From Caprimulgus europaeus (Eukaryota; Chordata; Aves; Caprimulgiformes; Caprimulgidae): a DNA stretch of 64,000 bases. The position numbers and the translations under genes are program-made. Numbering within the stretch: the stretch's first letter is position 1; the number at the start of each line of letters is the position of its first letter. The DNA lies in NCBI GenBank assembly GCA_907165065.1, contig OU015541.1, forward strand, positions 5,146,001-5,210,000. Reading direction: 5' to 3'. A model generated the notes under the pieces. That model worked only from the letters and a program-made list of their open reading frames with translations, did no database searches and was not told where the DNA came from. Positions 61,453 through 64,000 of this stretch are shown here, piece by piece.

Positions 61453-64000
61453 AGCAATGATTCTTGTGACCCCCTTATGCCATTAATCTAAATTCCTGAA
61501 AGCAAAGAAGTTTGAATTTCTTGGTTGCTACTGACAGGTTAAGAAGCCATATGTCTTGTTGCAAAGTTCTGTTCAACAGGCAGAGTTTGGACAAGACTTA
61601 AGAGAAAAATACAAAGAACTACCTAGTTTTAAACCAGGTTGTCATACATTACTTCTTTTTTTCCAGCAAGATAGATTTTATGAACAGAAATGAAGTGATA
61701 CAGTTCTTCAAACCCTACAAACCCACAATAAGATAGCTAGAAAAAAATCCAAAACGTGCAGACTGCAAAGCAACAACAATAAAATTTATTTTTTTCCTTT
61801 AGAAGGAAAGATAGCCATAATAATATAGCACTATCATTTTAACATATATCAATTATCTAAGTCAGTGGGGAAAGCCTTCCCACACCTCCCCCAAATTCCC
61901 TGATTATACAGGACACTCCACACTTTAAATGTAGGAATATTTTAGGAACCAAACATTAGATGTGTCATGAAGAACACTGTGAAGAGGTGAATTTAATGCT
62001 GTGGCATGCATCATTTGAGTGAAAGTAAAAAGACTTTGATCAGATAATATGCACAGAAAAAGGCTTTTAATGAGGGTAAATTATGATTGCCAATTAATCC
62101 CACTATGAACATGGCCTAAAAAAGGAACATACCCTGGAATATGAGTACTTACAATGTGAATACAGAATATTGAACATTCTTTGTGTACTGCAGCTATAAA
62201 TGCTAGCTTTCATTTTTGAAAAATATCATTTCCTTTTTCAATTTGTCTTTTAACACATGGTTTCCTATGTGCAGCCCTGGCATAACAGTGTCACATAATG
62301 GTTTGCAATTTAATAGCATGTATACATTATTTCCCCACAAGTGAGCCTGTCTAGAACCCTGAAGGGTACGTCACAGCGTGGGCAGAGTACACCACGCGAC
62401 ACAAGGACACCTACTTAAAACGACTGGCTTTGTATTATATAATAATCCCCCAAAACCATGTTAAAATTTCCCTTAGTAATTATGTTTCTAATCTTCTGTA
62501 GTTCTCAGGATGCTTTTGCAAATAATAAAAATAAAGCAGGAAATTTCTCTTTAAACTTGTATTGCAAAACGTACATGCCTGGAGAGTATATATAGACCAT
62601 TTTAATAGGGCATATTAAAAATGTAATCACAGAATGTTAATCCAGAGCATTAGCCTTTGTCTTTACAAGGCTGTAAATATCTTGGCTGCTCTCACCTTCA
62701 GTGATCGGTATAAAGCATAAATTACCTTTATTTCTGAAGCACCGTCAAACTTGGTTCACTCTTGAACTTGCTGACACAACTCTGTCCACTGAAAAGCTTC
62801 CCTTGCCCGTGCAAAGCACTGCCAACTGCCAGTTCAGTGAATCAATTTGCAATTATAAGAGCCAGAATAAAAATCTTACTAAACAATTAATTTGCCTCTG
62901 GCTTTTTATAGGAGAAAACAACATTGTTGTGTTTCAACACAGGTGCATCTCGGTTTGCTTTTGGGTATCACCAACAAACACGAATGCACAGGGAAGTAGC
63001 CACAGGCTGTCCCCTTTCTGCTCACCTTCAAAAGCCCATTGCAATTACACACTCAAAACAAATGAAGTTAATACATCAATTTCTCCTTAAAACACAATTC
63101 AGTACCTTGACAGGCAGTCATGCACTTTAAAAACAGTTATTCATCTAAATAGTGTCACTGATGCAGTGAAACATGCTCATAGATTTCATAAACATTCCAG
63201 AAAATCTGCATTAAAATTTGCTTACTGCACCTGATGGAAGTTAAGAAAAATGCAAACAGCACTACCTGCCAATTCACCTCATAAACCAGCAGTGCAGTCA
63301 GGATCTTCAGACACAAGACCACAAGCATGGAAATTCAATTAAGACTTTGCTACTAATCCACATTACAAAAATTCTGTGGTACTTTACGATTCAACAATAA
63401 GATAAATTTGGTTTAGCAGCCTGAGTTATTTCTAACAGAACAACATGGCAATTATCCCAAAACATAACAGCTAAACTGGGCAGGTCAGAGGCCAAGTTAG
63501 AGGTACTTGAAAATGGGGGAAAATAGGTGCCTAGAGTATCCAGAGAAATAATTCATCTTAGCCCTATGACAAAGTATCAGTTTTACAGACAAAAGTGCTA
63601 AAATGCAATAGCAAAACCCACTATCTTTTGCAAATCAAACTCTTCACATCACACCATGGAGATAGCTCAGTAATTCTGCCAACTTCAAAGGAGATTTTGT
63701 GTTTTGTACGGTTCAAGAACAAAAAGGCCAGGCACAGGCGGTACCGCGGGGTAGGAGCATCAGCTGCACACCAGGAACTGTACAGTTTCGACAGGAAATA
63801 CCATTTAGTTTGGTCCTCACTTGGCAGCAGAATTGAAAGAGATTTTCTAACCACATTAATATATTGTTCTCGATAACTCTGTCACCTTGTAAGATGAAAT
63901 AACGTTACCCAAAGGCACAGCTAGCTGACAAAATGTCATCTAAAGCACTCTACCAGTCAGTGCCGTGCTGGTAAACTAACCACATACACACCAAGCACCT

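Larger units (their letters stand above)
57541..64000 (-). other. GNAS intron upstream of exon 4 (partial)
   Basis: Exon 2 (P-loop GAGESGKS) and the 45-bp alternative exon 3 of mammals were looked for on the minus strand and not seen; the 5' exons must be beyond the window. Contents include T(14) at 59951-59964, G(12) at 61441-61452, a plus-strand exon-like segment at 60663-60783 and a CpG-containing patch at about 62360-62420. Confidence 0.8.

Noticed and set aside
62701..63090. 129-codon plus-strand open frame
   Set aside because: No domain, AT-rich codons; random intronic frame.
57541..64000. GNAS exons 2 and 3
   Set aside because: No minus-strand P-loop codons (GAGESGKS) or exon 3-like sequence with splice sites could be found, so they are taken to lie outside.

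Overview
The window is a stretch of vertebrate chromosome, most likely from a bird. It is AT-rich, with one spliced gene on the minus strand and no compact gene order. The evidence for a bird is an LTR of a type common in avian genomes, a low density of interspersed repeats, only worn MIR/CORE-SINE-like remnants, and a coding sequence almost identical to the amniote stimulatory G-protein alpha subunit. The species cannot be read from the window.

The only protein-coding gene I can support is GNAS (G-alpha-s). Ten exons lie on the minus strand, corresponding to mammalian exons 4 to 13 (residues 87-394 in human long-isoform numbering). From upstream to downstream they are 57540-57486, 57407-57288, 42358-42261, 13473-13419, 11068-10995, 10348-10290, 9447-9327, 8265-8135, 7622-7555 and 6900-6754. 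Together they give 308 codons plus stop, exactly the human length for this part. Every junction is GT-AG and every phase joins. Exons 1, 2 and, if present, 3 must lie beyond position 64000.

Layout: 1-5234 is downstream flank with no gene I recognise. 5235-6753 is the 3' UTR: a short form is likely to end near 6455, and a longer form near 5235 is possible. 6754-13473 is the compact 3' half of the gene (exons 13 to 7), with a solo LTR in intron 10. 13474-42260 is a 28.8 kb intron, and 42359-57287 is a 14.9 kb intron. Exons 4 and 5 sit only 78 bp apart at 57288-57540. 57541-64000 is further intron.

The exons together encode a switchable GTPase. Exon 8 carries the switch I arginine (R201). Exon 9 carries the switch II glutamine (Q227). 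Exon 11 carries the guanine-specificity NKQD motif. Exon 13 carries the TCAVDT motif and the receptor-binding C-terminus. The protein couples receptors to adenylyl cyclase.

I found no CRISPR array, operon or self-contained new system. The points most worth a second look are: a 78-nt intron that is stop-free and in frame; a weak exon 10 splice donor lying 66 nt from the LTR, with an open reading frame running from the exon into the LTR; a motif cluster near 20.0-20.3 kb; a CpG-rich patch at 37.5 kb; CTCF-like sites; and a spaced direct repeat at 22.0/22.5 kb.
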